From the NCBI RefSeq assembly GCF_020447265.1, contig NZ_JAJADR010000002.1:248001-312000 (forward strand): 64,000 bases of DNA, given 5' to 3'. The position numbers were made by a program, and so were the translations under genes. The notes beneath the pieces are model-generated. The model did no database searches. It was not told where the DNA came from and saw nothing but the letters and a program-made list of their open reading frames with translations. The stretch comes from Hymenobacter lucidus. GTDB lineage: Bacteria; Bacteroidota; Bacteroidia; Cytophagales; Hymenobacteraceae. Every line of letters begins with the position of its first letter. The first letter of the stretch is position 1. Positions 41,290-49,995 of the stretch are shown here, piece after piece.

Positions 41290-42255
41290 ATGAATCGTTT
41301 TTTGCTTGCTTCCCTGCTGGCCTTAGCCAGCCTGCTTTCGGCCTGCCAGTTTGATTCCGGCACTGTTATCTGCGAAGACGGAACTACGCCCGGCCCCACC
41401 CCCACTACGCCCGCTTCGCTACAGCAGCTGTATGCGCAGCTGGGGGCTCCCGTCCAGAAAATCACCTACGTTCCGGGTCAGGCCAATAAGTTTACCGGCA
41501 GCAAGGGCACCGTTATTTCCATTCCGGCCAATGCCTTTGTTAAAAATGGGCAGCCCTTGCAGGCGCCGCTCCAGCTGGAGTTTCGCGAGATTTTCAGCCG
41601 GGCCGACATGGTTCTGAGCAGCATGCCAACCGTTTCCGGAGGGCGGCTGCTGGAGTCGGCGGGCGAAGTATTTCTGAGTACCGGCCAGGATTCGACCATC
41701 AATATGGCTCCGGGCGCGTCCATCATGCTGCAAACCCGCAACCCGGCCAACCTCTCCTCTACTGCCGGCATGACGCTGTTTGTAGGTTCGGGCGGCAGCG
41801 GCAACAGCTGCTTCGATTGGAGCCTGAACAACGACCCGGGCTCCAGCTTGGTGCCTAGTGCCGGCGGCAATACAATCACCGTCAGCAGTGTGCTGTACAA
41901 CTCGGGTGTTAGCTGGTTCAACTGCGACAAGTTCTACACCGATCCTAACCCGCAAACCAAGATTACGGCCACCGTAACTGGTACCGACATCAACCCCGCT
42001 ACTAACACGATGGTCTTTGCCGTATTCCGGACCTTCAACGGCTCCATCCGGATGTGCGACTTCAAGGCACCAGGCACTTTTAGCGCCGGCAATGTGCCCG
42101 TTGGCACACCGGTCAGCGTCGTCGTTATCCGTACGGTTGGCTCCAAGCTGTACTATGGCCGCCAGGATGGTACCGTGCAGGCGGGCGTGCCCTTCGCCCC
42201 AGAGCTCAAGGAAACAACCTCGGCCGCTATGGTCGACGATTTAAATCGTCTGTAA
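41290..42255 (+). CDS. Lipoprotein following the sigma/anti-sigma pair
   Basis: The 321-residue protein has a lipobox LLSAC (Cys19), a short T/P linker and a beta-rich body. Residues about 60-120 contain KGTVISIPANAFVKNGQPLQ and LQLEFREIFSRADMVLSSMP, a pattern of Bacteroidota surface lipoproteins with a ZU5-like fold. The rest has NTITVSSVLYNSGVSWFNCD and later Ig-like strands. The gene lies 42 bp downstream of the barrel protein in the same direction and may be a member or target of that sigma regulon. No enzyme motif is seen. Confidence 0.8.
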   Translation: MNRFLLASLLALASLLSACQFDSGTVICEDGTTPGPTPTTPASLQQLYAQLGAPVQKITYVPGQANKFTGSKGTVISIPANAFVKNGQPLQAPLQLEFREIFSRADMVLSSMPTVSGGRLLESAGEVFLSTGQDSTINMAPGASIMLQTRNPANLSSTAGMTLFVGSGGSGNSCFDWSLNNDPGSSLVPSAGGNTITVSSVLYNSGVSWFNCDKFYTDPNPQTKITATVTGTDINPATNTMVFAVFRTFNGSIRMCDFKAPGTFSAGNVPVGTPVSVVVIRTVGSKLYYGRQDGTVQAGVPFAPELKETTSAAMVDDLNRL

Positions 42256-42314
42256 ACCGCTTACAGTTTATAGCTCCTATCACTTATCCAGTAGTTCTTC
42301 TGCTTTACGTTATT

Positions 42315-42345
42315 CAAAAACGGCGGCCAGTGGCGGCCGTTTTTG
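42315..42345. terminator. Bidirectional terminator between the lipoprotein and hutI
   Basis: CAAAAACGGC pairs with GCCGTTTTTG, with an inner partial continuation (GCC/GGC) and a three-base loop. It lies between two convergent stops and has A- and T-runs on both sides. Confidence 0.75.
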
Positions 42346-42347
42346 CT

Positions 42348-43613
42348 TTAATGGGTACCGATATCCTGCACCTGCCCGCCGATAACTACCTCTTGCACCG
42401 GATTCTCGCCCAGCCAGTAGGGTATTTCCTGGTAGTCGCGCACGTCGAGCACGATGATGTCGGCCTGCTTTCCTACTTCCAGACTGCCAATTTCGGCGGC
42501 TAGGTTCAGGGCCCAGGCCGCGTTGAGGGTGCCGGCAGCAATGGCTTCCTTGGGTGTAAAGCCCATTTTCAGGCAGGCCAACGACAAAGCCAGCCACAGG
42601 TTTTTACTCGGGCAGGAGCCGGGGTTGAAGTCGGTGCTGACGGCCACGGGCACACCCTGCGCGATAAGCTGGCGACCGGGCGCATACTTCTCCTGGCGCA
42701 GAAACAACGGCACCAGCGGCAGTAGCACGGCCACCGTCTGCCCCGTGGCCGCTACTTGCGCCGCATCGGCCGCATTAAGGTAGTCGCAGTGGTCGACGCT
42801 GGCGGCACCCAGCTCGGCAGCCATAGCGCAGCCGCCCAGGTCGTGGAGCTGTTCGGCGTGGATTTTCAGGCCAAAGCCCAGCACCTGCGCCTGCTGGAGG
42901 TAGCGCCGCGAATCGGCCACGCTAAAGGCGCCTTTCTCACAGAAGATATCCACAAAATCGGCCTCGCCCTGCAAGGCGGGCAGCACTTCGGCGGCCAGAA
43001 AATCGAGGTAGTCGGCGGGGCGGCCCTTGTACTCGGGCGGAACTACGTGAGCCCCCAAAAACGTGGGCACCACGCGCACGGGCTGCCGGCGGCCGGCCTC
43101 GCGGGCCACACGCACCAGGCGCAGCTCGGTTTCCTTATCCAGGCCGTAGCCGCTCTTGGCCTCTACCGTCGTAATGCCGTAGCGGCGAAAATCGTGGAGG
43201 TGGCGCAGAGCGTTGGCCAGCAGCTCGGCTTCCGGAGCGGCCCGCGTGGCGCGCACAGTGCTCAGAATACCACCGCCCGAGGCCAGAATATCGAGGTAGG
43301 ACTCGCCCTGCAGCTTGCGCTGAAACTCGTGGGCGCGGTTGCCGGCAAATACCAGGTGGGTGTGGCACTCCACCAGGCCCGGCATCACCACCCGGCCCTG
43401 CACGTCGAGCACCCGGGTTGCGGACGTCACCTGCGTCTCATCCAGCTCGGTCATAATGCCCAGGGCCACGATTCGGTCGTTTTCGCAGGCGACGAAGGCG
43501 TTTTCCAGCACCAGCCAGTCCGACAGCTCGGAGCCGGTGAGGGGCCGAGCAGTGGAGCCGCCGCTGAGGGTGAGCAGTTGGCCGCAGTTGCGGATGAGCA
43601 GGGAATAAGCCAC
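42348..43613 (-). CDS. hutI: Imidazolonepropionase
   Basis: HutI hydrolyses 4-imidazolone-5-propanoate to N-formimino-L-glutamate in histidine degradation. I start at GTG 43611-43613 (VAYSLLIRNCGQLLTLSGGS), giving 421 residues; the longer frame adds an unlike lead. The amidohydrolase motifs are GLVECHTHLVFAGNRAHEF (HxH metal ligands), VEAKSGYGLDKETELRLV, KIHAEQLHDLGGC (His), VDHCDYLN (His) and VSTDFNPGSCPSKNLWL (Asp). No hutH, hutU or hutG gene is adjacent, so the pathway genes are scattered. Confidence 0.95.
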   Translation of the reverse strand: MAYSLLIRNCGQLLTLSGGSTARPLTGSELSDWLVLENAFVACENDRIVALGIMTELDETQVTSATRVLDVQGRVVMPGLVECHTHLVFAGNRAHEFQRKLQGESYLDILASGGGILSTVRATRAAPEAELLANALRHLHDFRRYGITTVEAKSGYGLDKETELRLVRVAREAGRRQPVRVVPTFLGAHVVPPEYKGRPADYLDFLAAEVLPALQGEADFVDIFCEKGAFSVADSRRYLQQAQVLGFGLKIHAEQLHDLGGCAMAAELGAASVDHCDYLNAADAAQVAATGQTVAVLLPLVPLFLRQEKYAPGRQLIAQGVPVAVSTDFNPGSCPSKNLWLALSLACLKMGFTPKEAIAAGTLNAAWALNLAAEIGSLEVGKQADIIVLDVRDYQEIPYWLGENPVQEVVIGGQVQDIGTH

Positions 43614-43880
43614 GGGTGGAAAGCAGCCCGGTATGCTGACGGGCCACGGCGCTAAACTAACCACATTACCCCGAGAGATGCCCGTGGCCACCTTCGACCA
43701 TCAGTTAGTTTTGCCATTACTTACCTACTCGTCACAATCTTATCGGGTGGCCTCACCCCATCTTTTGCACCGTAGACCTGTGGAATTTTTCGGGGCAAGG
43801 CATCTATTGGGGTAACCCGGTGCGTCTATCAATTGCGGTCCGCTTCTTTCCACTCGTCTACTACCTTCTACCCTGCCCCG

Positions 43881-44738
43881 ATGAAAGCACTTCTTCGTTC
43901 CGGCTTCCTGCTTGCTATTCTGAGCACCACTCTGAACGCCCACGCCCAGCAGCCGCTGGAGCAGATGGTGGCCGCCGAACGGGCCTTTGCCCAGGCTGCG
44001 CTGCAAACCACCACCCGGCAGGCGTTTCTGGCCAGCATGGCCGATTCGGCCATTATGTTCAACAATGGCCAGCCGGAGCTGGGCAAACCCGGCTGGCAAA
44101 AGCGCCCCGAGCAGCCCAACGCCCCGAAACTGCGCTGGGCCCCGGCCTTTGCCAGTATGGCGGGCTCTGGCGAACTGGGTTACACCACCGGACCCTGGTA
44201 TATTGAGCAGCCCAATGGCCAACGCATGGCCCACGGGCAGTTTTTCACCATCTGGGGCCGCCAGCCCGACGGCTCATTCCGGTTCCTGGTCGATGTGGGC
44301 GTATCGCACCCGGCGCCGGCCACTGTGGAGCTGCCCACACAGGTAGTTACGGCGTCAACGGCGCCAGCTAAGGCCCGGCCTAAGTCCCTGCCGCCACTGG
44401 ATGAGCAGCTTTCGGCCGCCGTGCAGCAGTTGGGAGCTGGCAAGGGTTACGCCGGGCTATTGAGCGCCCAGGCCCGGCTGCTGCGCGAAACCCACCCGCC
44501 CCTGACTACGCCCAGCGCCATTGCCCCGGTGCTGGCCACCGACCCCGCCCGCCGCTTTACCGTGCGGGGCCAGGGCCTGTCTGGGGCCGGCGACTTTGCC
44601 TACACCTACGGCACGTATCTTGCGCCCCAAACGCCCGCCGACCAGGGCGGCTACCTGCACGTATGGCAACAGGAAGCCCGCGGCTGGCGTTTAGTGGCCG
44701 AAGTTCTTACTCCTGCCGCGCCCAAACCGAAACCCTGA
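43881..44738 (+). CDS. Secreted protein with two NTF2/SnoaL-like halves
   Basis: The start at 43881 gives 285 residues with a signal peptide (LLRSGFLLAILSTTLNAHAQ). Two similar halves follow. Each has a helical start (EQMVAAERAFAQAALQTTTR; LSAQARLLRETHPPLTTPSA) and a curved sheet ending in a paired motif. The first half has GELGYTTGPWYIE and FTIWGRQPDGSFRFLVDVG; the second has GDFAYTYGTYLA and YLHVWQQEARGWRLVAEVL. This is the outline of DUF4440/SnoaL-like proteins, duplicated. Its ligand or activity is unknown. A TAGTTTTG promoter-like word lies at 43706-43713 in the 267-bp gap to hutI, which is otherwise empty. Confidence 0.72.
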   Translation: MKALLRSGFLLAILSTTLNAHAQQPLEQMVAAERAFAQAALQTTTRQAFLASMADSAIMFNNGQPELGKPGWQKRPEQPNAPKLRWAPAFASMAGSGELGYTTGPWYIEQPNGQRMAHGQFFTIWGRQPDGSFRFLVDVGVSHPAPATVELPTQVVTASTAPAKARPKSLPPLDEQLSAAVQQLGAGKGYAGLLSAQARLLRETHPPLTTPSAIAPVLATDPARRFTVRGQGLSGAGDFAYTYGTYLAPQTPADQGGYLHVWQQEARGWRLVAEVLTPAAPKPKP

Positions 44739-44792
44739 CCAGCGGTAGCCAGGCCTCGGACGTGGCATGTATCCACCGTTATTTCCCTCCGC

Positions 44793-45410
44793 ATGAAAGC
44801 ACTGCTGCTGATTGATATTCAACCCGATTTCCTGCCCGGCGGCAGTCTGGCCGTGCCCGAAGGCGACGCCGTGCTGCCGCTGGCCAATGCTCTGCAGCCC
44901 CATTTCGAGCTGGTAGTAGCTACCCAGGACTGGCACCCGCAGAATCACAAAAGCTTCGCGGCCAACCACGCCGGGCGGCAGCCCTTTGAGCAGATTGACC
45001 TCAATGGGCTGCCCCAGGTGCTGTGGCCGGTGCACTGCGTACAAGGCTCGGCCGGGGCCGGGCTGTCGGCCGAGCTGCACTCCAACCGCATCGAAACCAT
45101 CTTCCGTAAAGGCACCGATCCGGAAATCGACAGCTACAGCGGCTTTTATGACAACGGCCACCGCAAGGCCACAGGGCTGGCCGATTACCTGCGCGGCCGG
45201 GGTATCCGGCAGGTGTACGTGGCCGGCTTGGCTGCCGACTACTGCGTGTACTTCACGGCCAAGGATGCGCTGCAGGAAGGCTTCGAAACGTTTCTGATTG
45301 AGGATGCCACCCGTGCTATTTCGGCCGAAGGATTCGAACAAGCCAAAGCCGACCTGCGGCAGCTTGGCGGCCACATTATTCAAAGCGCCGAGCTGCTCGG
45401 CAACCAGTAG
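44793..45410 (+). CDS. pncA: Nicotinamidase / pyrazinamidase
   Basis: It hydrolyses nicotinamide to nicotinate for NAD salvage, in the cytoplasm. The 205-residue protein has the isochorismatase-like fold with catalytic Asp8 (LLIDIQPDFLPGG), metal-binding ATQDWHPQNHKSF, the WPVHCVQGSAGAGLS segment, the Lys in FRKGTDPEIDSYSGF, and the nucleophilic Cys in GLAADYCVYFTAKDA. All catalytic positions are intact. It is 54 bp after the preceding secreted-protein gene and 5 bp before the next gene. Confidence 0.96.
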   Translation: MKALLLIDIQPDFLPGGSLAVPEGDAVLPLANALQPHFELVVATQDWHPQNHKSFAANHAGRQPFEQIDLNGLPQVLWPVHCVQGSAGAGLSAELHSNRIETIFRKGTDPEIDSYSGFYDNGHRKATGLADYLRGRGIRQVYVAGLAADYCVYFTAKDALQEGFETFLIEDATRAISAEGFEQAKADLRQLGGHIIQSAELLGNQ

Positions 45411-45415
45411 CGCGC

Positions 45416-45943
45416 ATGGCTCCTCCCCTCGCGGCCGTAGATGCGCCGCTGATTCTGACGCTGGGCTTGGCCGAGCCGGCCAGCGCGCTTTTCAATGAGC
45501 TGCGGCAGCGGCACTTTCCGCCGGAGCGCAATTATCTGGCGGCCCACCTCACGCTGTTTCATCATTTGCCCGGCACTGAGCAGCAGGCCATTGCCGATGC
45601 GCTGAGCACCGTGGTGCAGGCTCGGACGCCCATGCCGCTGCAGGTTTCGGGCCTGCAGTTTCTGGGGCAGGGCGTGGCGTATAAAATCGGCAGTGAGGCG
45701 CTGGAAGCCCTGCACCGGGAGTTGCAGCAGCAGTGGTGGCCTTGGCTAACGCCCCAGGATCAGCAGAAGCGCCGCCCCCACATTACTGTTCAGAACAAGG
45801 TGCGGCCTGGAGTTGCCAAAGCACTGTACGAGGAGCTGTCAGCTACCTTCGAGCCTTTCGATACCACCGGCACCGGGCTGCAGCTCTGGGCCTACCGCAA
45901 CGGTCCCTGGGAGTGGCTACACACTTTCCCTTTTGCCGGCTAA
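45416..45943 (+). CDS. 2H phosphoesterase (2'-5' RNA ligase family)
   Basis: The 175-residue protein has two HxT/S motifs, HLTLFHHLPG near residue 43 and HITVQNK near residue 122, the signature of the 2H phosphoesterase fold. Members hydrolyse or ligate 2',3'-cyclic or 2'-5' nucleotide bonds. It begins 5 bp after pncA, so it is probably in the same transcript and might take part in nucleotide salvage; its substrate is not known. Confidence 0.88.
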   Translation: MAPPLAAVDAPLILTLGLAEPASALFNELRQRHFPPERNYLAAHLTLFHHLPGTEQQAIADALSTVVQARTPMPLQVSGLQFLGQGVAYKIGSEALEALHRELQQQWWPWLTPQDQQKRRPHITVQNKVRPGVAKALYEELSATFEPFDTTGTGLQLWAYRNGPWEWLHTFPFAG

Positions 45944-46100
45944 GCGCTGGAGGCATACTATATTCGAATTATACTATTAATTAAAATCTGCCGCAACGTC
46001 AAACTATCGGAAATAGGTTGGCCGTTGGCGTGGTGCCATTGCCGGACAGCCCCGTGGGTTTCACCGAATAATACCGTGAAACTTCCGTTGATAGAGTAGC

Positions 46101-46131
46101 TTTGAGATTCTCTTAATCTCACCTAGCTTTG
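46101..46131 (+). promoter_or_regulatory. Bacteroidota-type promoter before the TonB-dependent receptor
   Basis: TTTG at 46101-46104, 19 bp, then TAGCTTTG at 46124-46131 fit the -33/-7 consensus. The -7 element is repeated: TAGCTTTGAGATT occurs at 46097 and 46124, 27 bp apart, and the TTTG inside the first copy acts as the -33 of the second. It lies about 35 bp upstream of the receptor ATG. Confidence 0.6.
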
Positions 46132-46166
46132 AGATTAGCCCGCTCCCGAATTACCACACCCAGTGC

Positions 46167-48959
46167 ATGCAACATTTTTACTTTCTATTTGCCGCCGCGC
46201 TGCTTACCAGCGCCGCGCCAACTGCTGCTGCACCGCCCGGCAGGGCTAAAGCTGCCATCAACTCTCCCAAACATCCAATTACTACACCCATAGAGCAGCC
46301 TACTGCTGATGCGGTGGGCGGTACCGTTCTGAACGATGCCGGGGAGCCGGTACCGGGGGCCACAGTCTTCGTAAAAGGCTCTTTCGTGGGCACCAGCACC
46401 AACCAGCTGGGCCAATTTCACTTGAACGTGCAGCTGGAAAAGGGCCCTATTACCCTTGTCATAGCGTTTGTGGGCTACGATAGCCAGGAAATCACGCTCA
46501 CCGAGGCCGACCATACGCTGGTCATCAACCTGGTGCCCAGCGCCACGGCCGGCAATGCCACGGTAATGTCGGCTTCGCGGGTGGAGGAAAATATCCTGCG
46601 CACTTCCTTCACCATCGACAAAGTAACCACCGCCCAGATTGAACGGATCAGCACGCCGGAAGTGCTGAGTGCCTTGGGCCAGCTGCCGGGGGTGGACGTG
46701 AATTCGGCCTCGATGCTGTTTACCAGCGTCAGCACTAGGGGCTTCAACACGGCCAAGAGTGAGCGGGTGATTCAGCTGGTGGACTACATGGACACGGCCC
46801 TGCCGAGCTTGAACCTGAGCCCGGGCAACCTGGTGGGCATTCCCGAGCTGGACATGGAAAGCATCGAGCTGATCCACGGCCCGGCCTCGGCCCTGTACGG
46901 GGCCAACGCGCTGAGCGGGGTGATTCTGTTCAACAGCAAGGACCCGTTTGTCTACGACGGGCTGAGTGTGCGCCTGCGCGGCGGCCAGCGCAGCCTGCTC
47001 GACGGACAGCTCCGCTACGCCAAAAAACTGGGCAAAAAACTGGCGGTAAAAATCAACCTCAGCGGCATGCAGGCTACCGACTGGACGGCCAGCAACTACG
47101 AGGCGGCCAGCTTCTCGCTGAACCCGCAAGGCTCGCCGCTGGGCTACGACGCGGTGAACCGCTCCGGAGAGCTTAGCTTTCAATTCAGCCCCGCCGCCAG
47201 TCAGCAACTGCCTGGCGGCACCCACCCCGATTTGTACGGCAAAACGGTGTACATGCCTGGCTTCACGGAGCAAGAGCTGGTGGACGGCGACAATACGACT
47301 CGCTCCTACCGCATGCAGGGCGCGGTTTCCTACCTTATCAAAGACAATCTGCAGCTGACGCTGGAAGCCAAGCGCGCCACCGGCACCTCTACCTACCAGA
47401 ATATCAGCCGCTTTCGGGTGCGAGGCTTGGGCACCAGCCAGTACCGGGCCGAGCTGAAGGGTGCCAAGGGTTTCGTGCGCCTGTATTCTACCGAGGACTT
47501 CACCGGCAGCAGCTACGAACTGGCCCAGCTTAGCGCCCTGCTGCTGCGCTCTACGGCCCAGGAAACTTCGCCCTATGGGCCGCTGAGCTATGCCCAGGTT
47601 TATTTCAGCACGTATAACTCAGCCTACACCCAAGCCATTCAGCAGCCGGGTGCCACGCGGGAACAGGCGCTGCGGGTGGCTCAGCAGGCCGCCAATGCCA
47701 CCCAGCTGAAAAGCTCCGACCCGCGCTTCGCGGAGCTACGCCGCCAAATCATTGCTGACGACGTGCCCGGCCGTGGGGCCCAGCAGCGCTTCAACTCATT
47801 TCTGAACGACATCAGCGCCCAGCGCAGCTTCCGGGTGTCCGACTTCGGCACCGACCTGATTCTAGGCGGCGCCTACCGCGAATACCGACTGGGCTCGGAC
47901 GGCAAGTTGTTTGCGGACACTGACGGCAGCCGCATCCGCAACTACGAGTTTGGGGCCTACGGGCAGCTCACTCAGACGCTGCTGCGCCAGCACCTGAAGC
48001 TGGCCCTGGCCGGCCGCGCCGACTACTTCCGCAATTTCTCCCCGGCCCTCTCGCCGCGGGCTTCGGCCGTGTATTCCTTTGGGCCCGACCAGCGCCATAA
48101 CTTCCGGGCCAGCTACAGCGGTGCTTACCGCAGCCCCTCGCAGCTCGAGCAATACGGCCACTCCGACGTCACCTCGTTTATCGTGCTCGGCAACATTGGC
48201 AACGGCTTTCGGGGCTATGCTTTCAACGACGCCCAGGGCCGCCCCTACGGTACGCCCGGCATTCCGCTTTCCGCTTTCGAAATCACCCTGCCCAAACTCG
48301 CCCTGGAACATGCCAAAACGGTGGAAGTGGGCTACAAAGGCATGCTACTGCCCAAGCTATATGCCGACGTGAGCTACTTCCGCAGTGTGTATACCGACTT
48401 CGTGGGCGGCCGGGCTTTTGCGGGCAACGTGGACGGTAGCCGCCCCAGTCAGCAGCAGCTTGATGAAGGCCTGCCCGCCCTCTCCGACCGCGCCAAACCC
48501 ACGCGCTTTATCTTCACCTGGTACAACAACGCCCAGCTCGTGCGCACTCAAGGGGCCACGCTGGGCTTGGCCTACAAGCTCCACAAAGCGCTGAATCTGA
48601 ACGGCAACTACTCGCTCAACGTATTGGACCGCCGCAATTTACCAGCCGGATTTCAGACGTTTTTCAACACGCCCAAGCACAAGTATAACATGGGTGCCAA
48701 CGGCGTAGCGGCCCAAAACCTGACCTACGCCGTAAACTACCGTTGGGCCCAGAGCCACCGCCAGGAAATGCCCTTTGCCAGCGGCTCCATTGGCAGCTAC
48801 AGCTCCCTCGACGCTTATCTGAGTTACGCGCTACCCAAGCTCGGCACCACGCTACAGGCCGGCGTTTCGAACCTACTGAACAGCAATAACATCCAAATCA
48901 TCGGGGGCCCGCAAATCGGCCGGCTGGCTTTTCTGGGGCTGCTGGTGGATGTGAAATAA
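46167..48959 (+). CDS. TonB-dependent receptor with carboxypeptidase-like N-terminal domain
   Basis: The 930-residue protein starts with a signal peptide (LFAAALLTSAAPTAAAPPG). A carboxypeptidase-D-like domain (about 50-125, GGTVLNDAGEPVPGATVFVK) follows, then a plug (STRGFNTAKSERVIQLVDYM; ESIELIHGPASALYGANALS) and a barrel. The barrel contains SYSGAYRSPSQLEQYG and ends LGLLVDVK. It is not a SusC partner: no SusD gene is adjacent. The substrate is unknown and could be a siderophore or small organic molecule. Its duplicated promoter word suggests specific control. Confidence 0.94.
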   Translation: MQHFYFLFAAALLTSAAPTAAAPPGRAKAAINSPKHPITTPIEQPTADAVGGTVLNDAGEPVPGATVFVKGSFVGTSTNQLGQFHLNVQLEKGPITLVIAFVGYDSQEITLTEADHTLVINLVPSATAGNATVMSASRVEENILRTSFTIDKVTTAQIERISTPEVLSALGQLPGVDVNSASMLFTSVSTRGFNTAKSERVIQLVDYMDTALPSLNLSPGNLVGIPELDMESIELIHGPASALYGANALSGVILFNSKDPFVYDGLSVRLRGGQRSLLDGQLRYAKKLGKKLAVKINLSGMQATDWTASNYEAASFSLNPQGSPLGYDAVNRSGELSFQFSPAASQQLPGGTHPDLYGKTVYMPGFTEQELVDGDNTTRSYRMQGAVSYLIKDNLQLTLEAKRATGTSTYQNISRFRVRGLGTSQYRAELKGAKGFVRLYSTEDFTGSSYELAQLSALLLRSTAQETSPYGPLSYAQVYFSTYNSAYTQAIQQPGATREQALRVAQQAANATQLKSSDPRFAELRRQIIADDVPGRGAQQRFNSFLNDISAQRSFRVSDFGTDLILGGAYREYRLGSDGKLFADTDGSRIRNYEFGAYGQLTQTLLRQHLKLALAGRADYFRNFSPALSPRASAVYSFGPDQRHNFRASYSGAYRSPSQLEQYGHSDVTSFIVLGNIGNGFRGYAFNDAQGRPYGTPGIPLSAFEITLPKLALEHAKTVEVGYKGMLLPKLYADVSYFRSVYTDFVGGRAFAGNVDGSRPSQQQLDEGLPALSDRAKPTRFIFTWYNNAQLVRTQGATLGLAYKLHKALNLNGNYSLNVLDRRNLPAGFQTFFNTPKHKYNMGANGVAAQNLTYAVNYRWAQSHRQEMPFASGSIGSYSSLDAYLSYALPKLGTTLQAGVSNLLNSNNIQIIGGPQIGRLAFLGLLVDVK

Positions 48960-48967
48960 CCGAACTT

Positions 48968-49705
48968 CTAGCGGGTGTTAATCAGCCGGAAACGCGCGTC
49001 CAGCTCGGCCCGCGAAGCCAGTCGCGCTTCTTCCGACGTGCCGTAGCCGACTTCCTGCTCCCCATTGGCCAGGCGCTCCATAATCGAGTCGGCGAAGGCA
49101 TCGACGGGCACTCCGAACGTGTGCAGACCGGCCCCGCCGAGGTCGGTATTCACGGCCGGCGGTACGATTTCGAGCACCTGAATACCCGTAGCTGCCAGCT
49201 GGTGGCGCAACGAGAGCGTAAAAGAATGCAGCGCAGCCTTGGTGGCGCTGTAGATAGGCGCAAACGCGGCCGGTGCAAACGACAACCCCGACGTGACGTT
49301 GATAATGGCAGGGTTGGGCTGCTCGCGCAGATGCGGAATAAAGAGCATGGCCAGATGAATCGGCGCCTCCAGATTAATGACGATTTCCTGCCGCCGCGCT
49401 TCCCAGTCCTCGGTGTCGTCGGCCAGCGGCAGCCGGTTTTGGATGCCGGCGTTGTTGAGCAGTACGTTCACCCGCGGAAACTCGCTTTTCACCCATTTCA
49501 GCAGGCTTTTCCGGTCGGCGGCTGAGGCCACGTCGCACACGCGGGTGTGCAGGCCGGGCAACTTGGCCTGGGCTTCCCGGAGCTTGTCGGCGCGCCGGCC
49601 CACCACGATAACCTCACTGCCAGCTCGCACGAAACGCTCGGCCAGAGCCAACCCGATGCCTGAGGCACCGCCGGTAATCAATACAGTATTGTTGGCTAGG
49701 TTCAT
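48968..49705 (-). CDS. Short-chain dehydrogenase/reductase (DltE-like)
   Basis: I start at 49705 (MNLANNTVLITGGASGIGLA), giving 245 residues; the earlier ATG at 49723 adds six. The Rossmann motif TGGASGIG, NNAGIQNRLP, the catalytic Ser region TSGLSF and the YxxxK motif (IYSATKAALHSFTLSL) are present. It is of the classical SDR type, resembling those annotated as oxidoreductase DltE. The substrate is unknown. It is transcribed divergently from mqo across a 290-bp gap in which I see no gene. Confidence 0.93.
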   Translation of the reverse strand: MNLANNTVLITGGASGIGLALAERFVRAGSEVIVVGRRADKLREAQAKLPGLHTRVCDVASAADRKSLLKWVKSEFPRVNVLLNNAGIQNRLPLADDTEDWEARRQEIVINLEAPIHLAMLFIPHLREQPNPAIINVTSGLSFAPAAFAPIYSATKAALHSFTLSLRHQLAATGIQVLEIVPPAVNTDLGGAGLHTFGVPVDAFADSIMERLANGEQEVGYGTSEEARLASRAELDARFRLINTR

Positions 49706-49995
49706 AGGAGTAGCGTCGAGCATGGGGAGTAGAAAGGCCTGCTGCTTATACCGGCAACTCAGCCGTTTTGTTGATTTACCGCGTGCTGGGGCACAATTTT
49801 ATCCGGTGAAAAGGCCCGAATGCCTGTTCTTCGACTGCAGCCCTACGTCCGGCCATGCAGCAGGCCAGTAGGCGCGGCCAAACCGGCCTGTTGAGCTTGC
49901 CGCACGGTTTTTTGCGCTAAGCTCCCAACAAAAGACCCTTTTTCCGCTTTTCGACGTAGGCACTACCTTCGCCCACTTTTCCGCGACGCTACGTT

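Noticed and set aside
42348..43613. A hut operon
   Set aside because: Only hutI is present; neighbouring genes are unrelated and no hutH/U/G is seen.
46185..47273. 362-codon minus-strand ORF opposite the TonB-dependent receptor
   Set aside because: His/Arg/Gln-rich shadow frame of the receptor's plug and barrel.
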